From: Nocardia nova
GTDB lineage: Bacteria; Actinomycetota; Actinomycetes; Mycobacteriales; Mycobacteriaceae
Reading direction: 5' to 3'
Assembly: GCF_002933465.1 (NCBI RefSeq)
Contig: NZ_PSZE01000017.1
Coordinates: 62,001-126,000 of the forward strand
Length of the DNA stretch: 64,000 nucleotides
Below are positions 32,076 through 40,484 of this stretch, piece after piece. Below the pieces are notes generated by a model, which saw nothing but the letters and a program-made list of their open reading frames with translations, did not search any database and had not been told where the DNA came from. Position 1 is the stretch's first letter; the number at the start of each line of letters is the position of its first letter. The position numbers were made by a program, and so were the translations under genes.

Positions 32076-33485
32076 ATGACTCCGCGGGAATTCGGGCGGT
32101 ACCGGCTCGATCGACTACTCGGCCGGGGATCGGCCGGGGAGGTATGGCTGGCGTACGATCCGGCGGATGCGCGGACTGTTGCGCTGAAGATCTTGTCCGG
32201 GAGCGCTGCCGAGGACGCGGATTACCGGCGGCGGTTCGAGCGCGAGGCCCGGATCGGAACGCATCTGGACAATCCGCATATCGCACCGATCCATCGGTTC
32301 GGCGAATACGCCGGGCGGCTGTACCTGGATATGGCCTACATCCCGGGTGTGGATCTGGCGCGGCTGGTGCGGTCGAGTGCGATGGCGGCGCCGGAGGCGG
32401 TCGATCTGATCTCGCAGATCGCCGAGGCACTCGATGCCGCCCACGCCGCCGGGCTGGTGCACCGGGACGTGAAGCCCGCCAACATTATCGTGCACACGAG
32501 CGGGTTCGCGTATCTCATCGACTTCGGGATAGCTCGCGCGGCGGGTCAAACCACCATCACCGCAACGGGTTTCACTGTCGGCACGCTCGCCTATATGGCG
32601 CCGGAACGGTTCACCGGGCACGGTGACTCCCGCTCGGACGTGTACTCGCTGGCCTGCGTGCTGTACGAATGCCTCACCGCGCGAAGGCCGTTCGGCGATA
32701 CCGACGCGGTCCGGCAACTGCACGCCCATCTGCACGAGCCTCCGCCGCGCCCCTCCACGGTCGCCGCTCACGTTCCCGCCGCGCTCGACGCGGTCGTCGC
32801 CCGAGGGATGGCGAAGCGGCCGGACGACCGCTACCGCACCGCGGGCGAGCTGGCCGCGGCGGCCCGAGCCGCAGTGGGGACGACCACCGTCGACCACACA
32901 CCTCCGGTACTGCAATCCGAGCCGTCGCAGATCCCCGATCCACGCGCGATATCGGAGGCGACCGGGCAGCAGCTCGGCCCCGCGCCAGCGGCACGCGGAC
33001 AACTCGGCCCTACGCCCCTGGCGGCCGGACAACCCGCGACAACCAGGCGATTCGACTCCGAACCGGCCCCCGTGCCTGGATACGCGGGCGCCGCGGCCGA
33101 GCGGCCGCGCGGTGCGGCACGGCAGGTTTCACCGGCACCGCCACGGAGTTCGGTTCTCACCATCGCGGCCGCGCTGACCGGCGCAGCCATCGTCGTCCTC
33201 GCGGTCGTCGCCGGATGCACGGCCCTGCTGAGCAGCGGCTCCCGCACCCCCTCCGACCAGCAGTCGACCACCCGTCCCGAAGCGACCACACCCGCACCGA
33301 CCACCGCGGCACCGGCGACCCCGGAACCGGAATACACCACCGCGGTCATCCCACCGCGCCGGCCACTGCCCTTCCCCACCGGCGTGCTGCCGCCACCCTT
33401 CCAAATCCCGCATGTCACAAGCTATTCCGAGGACCAGCACAGCACACCGACAGAGTCCGGAAAACAACACCCGCACGCCGGTTAG
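32076..33485 (+). CDS. Ser/Thr protein kinase, membrane-anchored (Pkn type)
   Basis: 469 aa. Kinase domain about 8-265: Gly loop LLGRGSAGEVWLAYD, Lys38 in VALKIL, catalytic loop LVHRDVKPANIIVH with Asp131, IDFGIARA with Asp149, an activation loop with Thr-rich QTTITATGFTVGT, and YMAPERF. A juxtamembrane linker of about 95 residues rich in Pro and Gln follows. One transmembrane helix lies at about 360-385 (LTGAAIVVLAVVAGCTALL), then a short Pro/Thr-rich outer tail with no PASTA repeats. Signal and substrates are unknown. It converges on accA3 across a strong terminator. Confidence 0.93.
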   Translation: MTPREFGRYRLDRLLGRGSAGEVWLAYDPADARTVALKILSGSAAEDADYRRRFEREARIGTHLDNPHIAPIHRFGEYAGRLYLDMAYIPGVDLARLVRSSAMAAPEAVDLISQIAEALDAAHAAGLVHRDVKPANIIVHTSGFAYLIDFGIARAAGQTTITATGFTVGTLAYMAPERFTGHGDSRSDVYSLACVLYECLTARRPFGDTDAVRQLHAHLHEPPPRPSTVAAHVPAALDAVVARGMAKRPDDRYRTAGELAAAARAAVGTTTVDHTPPVLQSEPSQIPDPRAISEATGQQLGPAPAARGQLGPTPLAAGQPATTRRFDSEPAPVPGYAGAAAERPRGAARQVSPAPPRSSVLTIAAALTGAAIVVLAVVAGCTALLSSGSRTPSDQQSTTRPEATTPAPTTAAPATPEPEYTTAVIPPRRPLPFPTGVLPPPFQIPHVTSYSEDQHSTPTESGKQHPHAG

Positions 33486-33656
33486 GTCTGGCGCGGGACG
33501 AGTCGGCCCCTGCGGCAGCCCGCGCCGATAGCGACGGGCGGCTCCCGCATCCGGCACCACGAGCGGTGCGGCATCACCCCGCACCGGCATGCGAGCCATG
33601 CTCGCCGCCGGACCCGTCCCGACGCCGGTTGCCGTCGGTCCTGGACCCGGAACGCG

Positions 33657-33686
33657 AAAACCCCGCTCCGTTGCGGAGCGGGGTTT
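33657..33686. terminator. Bidirectional intrinsic terminator
   Basis: AAAA, CCCCGCTCCG (33661-33670), loop TTG, CGGAGCGGGG (33674-33683), TTT. A perfect 10-bp stem with A/T runs on both sides, placed between the kinase gene (plus) and accA3 (minus). Confidence 0.9.
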
Positions 33687-33704
33687 CACGAAATCGCTTA
33701 CTAC

Positions 33705-35522
33705 CTACTTGATTTCGGCGAGCACGGTGCCCTGGGTGATGGCGGCGCCGGCCTCGACGGCCAGACCGGTGACCACACCGGACTTGTGCGCGTTGACCGG
33801 GTTTTCCATCTTCATGGCCTCGAGCACGGCGATCAGGTCGCCGGCCTCGACCGACTGGCCCTCTTCGACGGCCACCTTCACCACGGTGCCCTGCATCGGC
33901 GCGGTCACGGCGTCACCGGAGGCGGCCGAGGCGCCCGCGCCACCACGCTTGCGCGGCTTGGGCTTCTTGCGGATCACACCCGCCCCGTTGCCCGCGGCGC
34001 CGGCCGCACCCGCGCCCACGGTCAAGTGGCCCGGCAGCGACACCTCGAGGCGACGGCCGCCGACCTCGACGACCACCGTCTGGCGCGCACCCTCGTCCTC
34101 GTCCTCGATGGGCTGGCCACCGGTGTAGGGCTCGATGGTGTTTTCCCACTCGTTCTCGATCCACTTGGTGTAGACGTCGAAAGTTTCGGAGCCGTCAGCT
34201 GTGACACGACCGACGAACGCCGGGTTGGTCACGATGTGGCGGTCGAACGGCAGCACCGTCGCCAGGCCCTCGATCTCGTATTCGGCCAGCGCACGCGCGG
34301 CCCGCTCCAGCGCCTGGGTGCGGTTCTCGCCGGTGACGATCAGCTTGGCCAGCATCGAGTCGAACTGTCCGCCGATCACGCTGCCGGCGACGACGCCGGA
34401 ATCGACGCGCACGCCGGGGCCCGAGGGCTCCTTGTAAACGGTGACGGGGCCCGGTGCGGGCAGGAAGCCCCGGCCGGCGTCCTCACCGTTGATGCGGAAT
34501 TCGATCGCGTGGCCGCGCGGTGTCGGGTCCTCTTTGATGGTCAGCTCCTCGCCGTTGGCGATGCGGAACTGCCAGCGCACCAGGTCCAGACCGGAGGTTT
34601 CCTCGGTCACCGGGTGCTCGACCTGCAGGCGGGTGTTGACCTCGAGGAACGACACGGTCTCGCCCTGCACGAGGTACTCCACGGTGCCGGCGCCGTAGTA
34701 GCCGGCCTCCTTGCAGATCCGCTTGGCGGACTCGTGGATCTTGGCGCGGACCTCGTCGGACAGGAACGGCGCAGGCGCCTCCTCGACCAGCTTCTGGAAC
34801 CGGCGCTGCAGCGAGCAGTCACGGGTGCCGGCGACGATGACGTTGCCGTGCTTGTCGGCCAGCACCTGGGCCTCGACGTGGCGGGCCTTGTCCAGGTACT
34901 GCTCGACGAAGCATTCGCCGCGGCCGAAGGCGGCGGTCGCCTCGCGGGTGGCGGAGTCGAACAGCTCCGGAATCTCCTCGATGGTGTGGGCGACCTTCAT
35001 GCCGCGGCCACCACCACCGAACGCGGCCTTGATGGCCACCGGAACGCCGTACTGCTTGGCGAACTCGACGACCTCGTTCGCGTCCTTCACAGGATCCTTG
35101 GTGCCCGCGGCCATCGGGGCCTGCGCGCGCTCGGCGATGTGGCGGGCGGTGACCTTGTCACCCAGATCGCGAATCGACTGCGGCGACGGGCCGATCCAGA
35201 TCAGCCCGGCGTCCAGGACGGCCTGGGCGAAATCCGCGTTCTCCGAAAGGAAGCCGTAACCGGGGTGGATCGCGTCGGCGCCGGATTTGCGCGCCGCGTC
35301 GAGAATCTTGTCGAAGACCAGGTACGACTCGGCCGAGGTCTGCCCCCCGAGTGCGAATGCCTCATCGGCCAATTTGACGAATGGCGCGTCCGCGTCCGGT
35401 TCCGCGTACACGGCGACACTGGCGATACCGGCATCCTTGGCGGCCCGGATCACACGCACCGCGATCTCGCCCCGATTGGCGATCAGGACTTTCGTGATCT
35501 GCGCGCTGGCATGGCTGGGCAC
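33705..35522 (-). CDS. accA3: Acyl-CoA carboxylase alpha subunit (biotin carboxylase plus biotin carrier)
   Basis: 605 aa from GTG 35522 after AGGAGG. The biotin carboxylase part (about 8-455) includes KVLIANRGEIAVRVIRAAKD, the ATP-grasp AAFGGGGRGMKVA, CSLQRRFQKLVEEAPAP and FLEVNTRLQVEHPVTE. An Ala/Gly-rich linker and a carrier domain follow, with EAMKMENPVNA carrying biotinylated Lys571. It supplies carboxybiotin to AccD-type partners for malonyl-CoA, methylmalonyl-CoA and long-chain carboxyacyl-CoA used for mycolic acids. The homologue in M. tuberculosis is Rv3285. A 20-bp element upstream is shared with accD5. Confidence 0.96.
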   Translation of the reverse strand: MPSHASAQITKVLIANRGEIAVRVIRAAKDAGIASVAVYAEPDADAPFVKLADEAFALGGQTSAESYLVFDKILDAARKSGADAIHPGYGFLSENADFAQAVLDAGLIWIGPSPQSIRDLGDKVTARHIAERAQAPMAAGTKDPVKDANEVVEFAKQYGVPVAIKAAFGGGGRGMKVAHTIEEIPELFDSATREATAAFGRGECFVEQYLDKARHVEAQVLADKHGNVIVAGTRDCSLQRRFQKLVEEAPAPFLSDEVRAKIHESAKRICKEAGYYGAGTVEYLVQGETVSFLEVNTRLQVEHPVTEETSGLDLVRWQFRIANGEELTIKEDPTPRGHAIEFRINGEDAGRGFLPAPGPVTVYKEPSGPGVRVDSGVVAGSVIGGQFDSMLAKLIVTGENRTQALERAARALAEYEIEGLATVLPFDRHIVTNPAFVGRVTADGSETFDVYTKWIENEWENTIEPYTGGQPIEDEDEGARQTVVVEVGGRRLEVSLPGHLTVGAGAAGAAGNGAGVIRKKPKPRKRGGAGASAASGDAVTAPMQGTVVKVAVEEGQSVEAGDLIAVLEAMKMENPVNAHKSGVVTGLAVEAGAAITQGTVLAEIK

Positions 35523-35597
35523 TGAGCCTCCTGTGCTTTGGACAACTTACATCTCGGGTGAGTGTAGGCAGTGTGCCAACAGACTCCGAACAGGGAT

Positions 35598-35618
35598 GGG
35601 GCTACCGAACAGTAGCCC
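35598..35618. promoter_or_regulatory. Candidate operator upstream of accA3, shared with accD5
   Basis: GGGGCTACCGAACAGTAGCC, containing the perfect inverted repeat GGGCTAC-6-GTAGCCC. It starts 76 nt upstream of the accA3 GTG. It matches the accD5 element at 18 of 20 positions. Confidence 0.65.
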
Positions 35619-35643
35619 GGGCCCCCGTGACGTGAACAACACC

Positions 35644-36573
35644 TTAGACCGACGGCGCCGCCGCCGACACGGCGGCCGGAGCCGAACCCGGTTCACTTCC
35701 CTTGACGATCGGCGTGCGCACAGCGTTGCTCCACTCGGTCCAGGAGCCGTCGTAGTTGCGCACGTTCGCCACGCCCAGCAGCGAAGTCAGTACGAACCAG
35801 GTGTGTGCCGAATGTTCGCCGACGCGGCAATAGACGATGATGTCCTGGGCGCCGAGCAGCGGCGCGTAGATCTCCCCCAGCTCCGACCGGCCGCGGAATC
35901 GGCCGTCGGCGCCCACGGCCGCGGTCCACGGGATGTTGATCGCGGTCGGGATATGCCCGGCGCGCAGTGACTGTTCCTCCGGACGGTCCCGGATGCGGTC
36001 GTCGTCGCCCGTGTACTCCCCCACCGCGCGCACGTCGACCAGCCCGACGCCCGTTCCACCCTCGTTCAGACAGGCGCGCACATCCCCGAGGAAGGCCCGG
36101 CCGCTCCGATCGTCGCGCTCGATGACCGGATAATCCCCCAGCCCGACGTCGGGCACCTCGAAGGTGGTGTCGCGGGCCTCGGAGATCCACGCGTCCCGGC
36201 CGCCGTCCAGCAGCCGCACATCCGGATGCCCGAACAGGCCGAGGACCCAGGCGGTGGCGGCGGCAGTGCCGTTGGCCTTGTCGCCGTAGACGACGACCGT
36301 GTCGTCGCGGGCGATGCCCTTGGCACGCATGAGTTCGGCGAAACGGGCGCCGTCGATCACGTCGCGGGTGAGCGGGTCGGTAAGCTCGGCCCGCCAATCG
36401 ATCTTGACCGCCCCTGGCACATGGCCGATGTCGTAGAGCAGGATGTCGTCGTTGGACTCGACGATCGCGAGGCCTGGCGTACCGATGTTTGCCGACAGCC
36501 ACTCAGTGGTTACCAATCGTTGTGGATATGCATGAGAGCCGAAGGATGGATGAGAGTCCGGAGCGACGGGCAC
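35644..36573 (-). CDS. sseA: Thiosulfate/3-mercaptopyruvate sulfurtransferase
   Basis: 309 aa. Two rhodanese domains. The N-terminal inactive one (VTTEWLSANIGTPGLAIVES, LLYDIGHVPGAVKIDW) has Asp in VVVYGDKANG. The active C-terminal loop is VYCRVGEHSAHTW with Cys249, the CRxGxxS form seen in thiosulfate-type enzymes. Position between maf and accA3 matches M. tuberculosis SseA (Rv3283). The small gene that separates sseA from accA3 there (Rv3284) is absent; only 121 nt lie between them here. Confidence 0.93.
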   Translation of the reverse strand: MPVAPDSHPSFGSHAYPQRLVTTEWLSANIGTPGLAIVESNDDILLYDIGHVPGAVKIDWRAELTDPLTRDVIDGARFAELMRAKGIARDDTVVVYGDKANGTAAATAWVLGLFGHPDVRLLDGGRDAWISEARDTTFEVPDVGLGDYPVIERDDRSGRAFLGDVRACLNEGGTGVGLVDVRAVGEYTGDDDRIRDRPEEQSLRAGHIPTAINIPWTAAVGADGRFRGRSELGEIYAPLLGAQDIIVYCRVGEHSAHTWFVLTSLLGVANVRNYDGSWTEWSNAVRTPIVKGSEPGSAPAAVSAAAPSV

Positions 36574-36731
36574 GGTGGAAGATCCTTCACGCGCGGTAGA
36601 CGATGGGCGGCTGGGCAGTACCGATCGTAGGTGCGAACAATGCGCGCCGGCGGTTTCACATCACGAATCGGGTGAAGCGCGATTAAGTCGCAGCTTCGTC
36701 CGATAAAGTCACATGGGAGGAGGGGTGAGCT

Positions 36732-37523
36732 ATGTCCGATTCTTGGCCACGACGGCGCCTGCTCGCGATCCTACGCGGCGCCAGCGAGCCTCTCGATGCC
36801 CAGGAACTGGCGCGCATCACCGGACAGCACGTCACCACCGTCCGCTTTCATCTGGATGTTCTCACCCGGGAGTCGCTGGTCCGCCAATTCCAGCAGCCGC
36901 CCCGCGGCCGCGGCCGCCCGCGCATCGGATATACGGCCGTACAGCGATCGGTCGGTTATCAGGATCTCGCGCAGGTGCTGGCCGATCAACTCGGCAGTGA
37001 TCCCCGCCGGCGTTCCGATGTGGCCGTGACGGCAGGGCGGGCGTGGGGCGCCAAGGTCGAACAGCTCGAACAGCCCATCGCCTCGCTCGACGATGCGCGC
37101 GACATCGCGGTGACCGTGAGCTCCGAACTGGGTTTCGCCCCGGAGCGCGATGCCGCCTCCGAAACCGGCAACCAGCTCAACATCCGTCTGACCGCCTGCC
37201 CGCTGCGCGAATTGGCGCGCACCCACTCCGAGGTGGTCTGCGGTGTGCATCAGGGCCTGATGCGCGAGGTGCTGGACCGCAACGGCGGACGCGATGCGGT
37301 CAACGTCCGGCTGCACCCGTTCGTGGGCCCGGATTTGTGCGTGATCCACTTGGAGGCACTGTCGAGCACGTTGCCGGATCCCGCCGACATCCCCGATCAG
37401 GCCGGGACCGGGCCGCGACTACCGACGCCGTCAGCCAATCGCGTCGGCCCGCAGCTGCGCACGGACCCACAGCTGCGCAATACCGACGCCCACGTCGCCC
37501 AGGAGGCGACGCAGCAGCGGTAG
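36732..37523 (+). CDS. SufR-like HTH regulator with cysteines
   Basis: 263 aa from ATG 36732 after GGGAGGAGGGG. N-terminal winged HTH: RLLAILRGASEPLDAQELAR, ITGQHVTTVRFHLDVLTRES, then the wing GRGRPRIGYTAV. The C-terminal domain has CPLRELARTHSEVVCGVH (Cys156, Cys170) and Cys203, resembling COG2345/SufR Fe-S sensor regulators, although the usual last Cys pair is incomplete. It is divergent from sseA, and its last 93 nt overlap the maf 3' end on the other strand. An Fe-S or sulfur-responsive role fits its neighbour but is an inference. Confidence 0.8.
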   Translation: MSDSWPRRRLLAILRGASEPLDAQELARITGQHVTTVRFHLDVLTRESLVRQFQQPPRGRGRPRIGYTAVQRSVGYQDLAQVLADQLGSDPRRRSDVAVTAGRAWGAKVEQLEQPIASLDDARDIAVTVSSELGFAPERDAASETGNQLNIRLTACPLRELARTHSEVVCGVHQGLMREVLDRNGGRDAVNVRLHPFVGPDLCVIHLEALSSTLPDPADIPDQAGTGPRLPTPSANRVGPQLRTDPQLRNTDAHVAQEATQQR

Positions 37524-38156
37524 GCCGATCCCGATGACACTGGACGGGTCACCGTCGATGCGGTCGACGAACCAGCCACCCATTCCGTCGAGGGTGAACG
37601 CGCCGGCCACCCGCAGCGGCTCACCGGTGGCGATATAGGCATCCAGCTCGGCCGGGCCGGGTTCGGCGAAATGCACGGTGGTGGTGCTGCAGTCCTGGGC
37701 GGCGGCGACGATCGCGCCGTCCCGCACGCGCAGCACACAGTGGCCGGTCAGCAGATCCGCACTGCGCCCGGCCATCTCGGCCCAGCGGGCGCGAGCGATG
37801 TCGGGGGTATGGGGCTTGCCCTGCAGTACGCCACCGACCAGCAGCATCGAGTCACAACCGACGACCACGCAGTCGTCCACCAATCGCGGGGCTCTGGCGG
37901 CGACGAGGCCATTGGAATCCGGGGCGGCCGGGCTTTCTCCGGACGCGGCGGCGTCGGCGACCAATGCGGCGGCGACCGTGTGGGCCTTGGCTCGGGCGAG
38001 AGCGGTCACCACGCCCGCGGGGGGTGTGTCCGGCGGGAGCGCCGCGGCGACCGCGTCCTCGTCGACCTCGGATATTCGCACCACCGGATCCAGCCCGGCC
38101 GCGCGCAACACCTGCAGTCGCGCCGGCGAAGCGGAACCGAGAACGAATCCCGTCAC
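37431..38156 (-). CDS. maf: Maf-like nucleoside triphosphate pyrophosphatase
   Basis: 241 aa from GTG 38156, 1 nt after the accE5 stop. Maf motifs: FVLGSASPARLQVLRAAGL, ALARAKAHTVA, VVGCDSMLLVGG, GKPHTPDIARARWAEMAGR, and FTLDGMGGWFVDRIDGDPSS-VIGIGLPLLRRLL. It hydrolyses non-canonical or modified NTPs. A low-complexity insertion of about 25 residues (DAAASGESPAAPDSNGLVAA) follows the ARAKA helix. The 3' end overlaps a convergent regulator gene by 93 nt. Confidence 0.92.
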   Translation of the reverse strand: MTGFVLGSASPARLQVLRAAGLDPVVRISEVDEDAVAAALPPDTPPAGVVTALARAKAHTVAAALVADAAASGESPAAPDSNGLVAARAPRLVDDCVVVGCDSMLLVGGVLQGKPHTPDIARARWAEMAGRSADLLTGHCVLRVRDGAIVAAAQDCSTTTVHFAEPGPAELDAYIATGEPLRVAGAFTLDGMGGWFVDRIDGDPSSVIGIGLPLLRRLLGDVGVGIAQLWVRAQLRADAIG

Positions 38157-38157
38157 G

Positions 38158-38493
38158 TCAGCCGCGGATGTGCGACAGATAAGGGAAGGCGTAGGGGGAG
38201 AACGGCGAGGTGCCGCGGTGCATCATGGTGGGCCGGCCCCAGTTGTCCACCGGGCCCGGATCCTGCGGCGCCGCGGCGGCGTTCGCGCCCGCGACGGCGA
38301 ACACGGTGACCAGGGCGGCGAGTTCCTCGTCGGTCGGTGAACCCTTCAGAACGCGGATGACCGGCCCGTGGCCGACCTCGGCCTCGACGGCCGCGGTGTC
38401 GGATGCGAGCTTCGTGTCGCCGTCACCGAATTCGTCGACCGCCAAATCCAGTTCGGCAGCGCGCAATATCTCTTCGTCAGCCACAGCCGTCAC
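38158..38493 (-). CDS. accE5: Acyl-CoA carboxylase epsilon subunit
   Basis: 111 aa from GTG 38493. The C-terminal core GPVIRVLKGSPTDEELAALV is the conserved epsilon-subunit helix that stabilises the AccA3-AccD5 complex. The N-terminus is acidic and the end is PFSPYAFPYLSHIRG. It matches Rv3281 in position. It lies 204 nt downstream of accD5, a wide gap for an operon, and 1 nt upstream of maf. Confidence 0.93.
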   Translation of the reverse strand: MTAVADEEILRAAELDLAVDEFGDGDTKLASDTAAVEAEVGHGPVIRVLKGSPTDEELAALVTVFAVAGANAAAAPQDPGPVDNWGRPTMMHRGTSPFSPYAFPYLSHIRG

Positions 38494-38697
38494 AGCGCCA
38501 ACTCCTCCTGTCTGTGCCGGACCGAGAGGGCCCGGCGTTCACGGCGCGGGACGAACCCACGCCGCGAACGGTATTCGTGCGGCCCCCATCGAATGAGGCC
38601 TTTTCCTACCATCTTCACCCGGATGCGGCAATCGTGCGCGGTACGAACTCGCCACTCTCCCGGAAAGTCTGCCTCCGCTACCGCACATATCGTCGGA

Positions 38698-40338
38698 TCA
38701 GAGCGGAATGTTGCCGTGCTTCTTCGGCGGTAGAGTAACCATCTTTCGCTCGAGCAAGCGGAGCGCGGAGACGATCTGGCCGCGGGTGTGCGAGGGCGGA
38801 ATCACCGCGTCGACGTAGCCGCGCTCGGCCGCCACGTACGGGTTGACCAACGTGTCCTCGTACTCGTTCTGCAGCTCGAGGCGCAGCGCGTCGACATCGG
38901 CGCCCTCCGCGGCGGCCTGCTGCAGCTTCTTGCGGTAGACGAAGCCGACTGCCCCCGAGGCGCCCATGACGGCGATCTGGGCGGTAGGCCACGCCAGGTT
39001 CACATCGGCGCCCATGTGCTTGGAGCCCATCACGTCGTACGCGCCGCCGTAGGCCTTGCGAGTGATGACCGTGATTTTGCCCACAGTGGCCTCACCGTAG
39101 GCGTAGAGCAGCTTCGCACCGCGGCGGATGATGCCGTTGTACTCCTGGCCCGTGCCCGGCAGGAAGCCCGGAACGTCGACCAGCGTGATGATCGGAATGT
39201 TGAACGCGTCGCAGGTGCGCACGAACCGCGCGGCCTTCTCCGAGGCGTCGATGTCGAGGCAGCCGGCGAACTGGGTGGGCTGGTTGGCCACGAAACCCAC
39301 ACTGCGGCCGTCGATGCGGGCGAAGCCGACGATGACGTTCATCGCGCGCTCGGCCTGCACCTCGAAGAACTCGTCGTCGTCGACCAGTCGCCGGATGACC
39401 TCGTGCATGTCGTAGGGCTGGTTCGGCGAATCCGGGATCAGGGTGTCGAGTTCGAGATCCTCGTCGGTCAGCGAATCCTCAATCGCGCCGACGATCGGGT
39501 CGCTGGCCGGGAAGCGCGGCGCCTCGGCGCGGTTGTTGCTGGGCAGGTAGCTCAGCAGGTCCTTGACCCAGTCCAGCGCGTCCTGCTCGCCGGAGGCGAC
39601 ATAGTGCGCGGTACCGGACTTCACCATGTGGGTGTGGGCGCCGCCCAGCTCCTCCATGGTGACCTCTTCACCGGTGACGGTCTTGATCACGTCCGGCCCG
39701 GTGATGAACATCTGGCTGGACTGGTCGACCATCACGACGAAGTCGGTCAGCGCCGGGGAGTACACGTGCCCGCCGGCCGCCGCGCCCATGATCAGCGAGA
39801 TCTGCGGGATCACGCCGGAGGCCTGGATGTTGCGGTGGAAGATCTCACCGTAGAGGCCGAGCGAGACCACGCCCTCCTGGATGCGAGCGCCGGCGCCGTC
39901 GTTGATGCCGATCAGCGGGCGGCCGGTCTTGAGCGCGAGGTCCATCACCTTGACGATCTTCTCGCCGTAGACCTCACCGAGGCTGCCGCCGAACACCGTC
40001 GAGTCCTGGCTGAAGATGCAGACGTCGCGGCCGTCGATGGTGCCGTAGCCGGTGACCACGCCGTCGCCGAGCGGACGGTTGTTCTCCAGGCCGAAGTTGA
40101 CGCTGCGGTGCCGGGCCAGCGCGTCCGTCTCCACGAACGAACCCTCGTCCAGCAGGGCCAGGATGCGCTCACGCGCGGTCAGCTTGCCTTTGGCGTGGAC
40201 CTTTTCGACCGCGCCCTCACCCATCGGGTGCTTGGCCTCTTCCAGCCGATTGCGCAGATCAGCCAGCTTCCCTGCGGTGGTGTGGATATCGGGGGCGCCC
40301 GCCGAACCCGGCGAAGGCTGACTCTGGACACTCGTCAT
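38698..40338 (-). CDS. accD5: Acyl-CoA carboxylase beta (carboxyltransferase) subunit
   Basis: 546 aa. Propionyl/acetyl-CoA carboxyltransferase of the crotonase-like fold. N-terminal KLTARERILALLDEGSFVET, ICQ-like FSQDSTVFGGSLGEVYGEKI, GINDGAGARIQEGVVSLGLY, MGAAAGGHVYSPALTDFVVM, and the C-terminal ITLVDVPGFLPGTGQEYNGI and TRKAYGGAYDVMGSKHMGAD. Makes methylmalonyl-CoA or longer carboxyacyl-CoA with AccA3 and AccE5. Matches Rv3280. The upstream region carries the element shared with accA3. Confidence 0.96.
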   Translation of the reverse strand: MTSVQSQPSPGSAGAPDIHTTAGKLADLRNRLEEAKHPMGEGAVEKVHAKGKLTARERILALLDEGSFVETDALARHRSVNFGLENNRPLGDGVVTGYGTIDGRDVCIFSQDSTVFGGSLGEVYGEKIVKVMDLALKTGRPLIGINDGAGARIQEGVVSLGLYGEIFHRNIQASGVIPQISLIMGAAAGGHVYSPALTDFVVMVDQSSQMFITGPDVIKTVTGEEVTMEELGGAHTHMVKSGTAHYVASGEQDALDWVKDLLSYLPSNNRAEAPRFPASDPIVGAIEDSLTDEDLELDTLIPDSPNQPYDMHEVIRRLVDDDEFFEVQAERAMNVIVGFARIDGRSVGFVANQPTQFAGCLDIDASEKAARFVRTCDAFNIPIITLVDVPGFLPGTGQEYNGIIRRGAKLLYAYGEATVGKITVITRKAYGGAYDVMGSKHMGADVNLAWPTAQIAVMGASGAVGFVYRKKLQQAAAEGADVDALRLELQNEYEDTLVNPYVAAERGYVDAVIPPSHTRGQIVSALRLLERKMVTLPPKKHGNIPL

Positions 40339-40382
40339 GTCCCGGAGTGTAACCAGTGGCGCAGCCCGGCGAAATTCCAGTG

Positions 40383-40402
40383 GGGGCTACCGACCAGTAC
40401 CC
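40383..40402. promoter_or_regulatory. Candidate operator upstream of accD5, shared with accA3
   Basis: GGGGCTACCGACCAGTACCC, 45 nt upstream of the accD5 start and in the same orientation relative to its gene as the accA3 copy. Core TACCGAMCAGTA is common to both. Confidence 0.65.
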
Positions 40403-40484
40403 TTATTGACTACCCGCCAGCGGAAAAGCGCTGGTGAAGTGCCACAACGACGGTCCGGACCCGTTCCCGCGCGCCTGGGAATCG

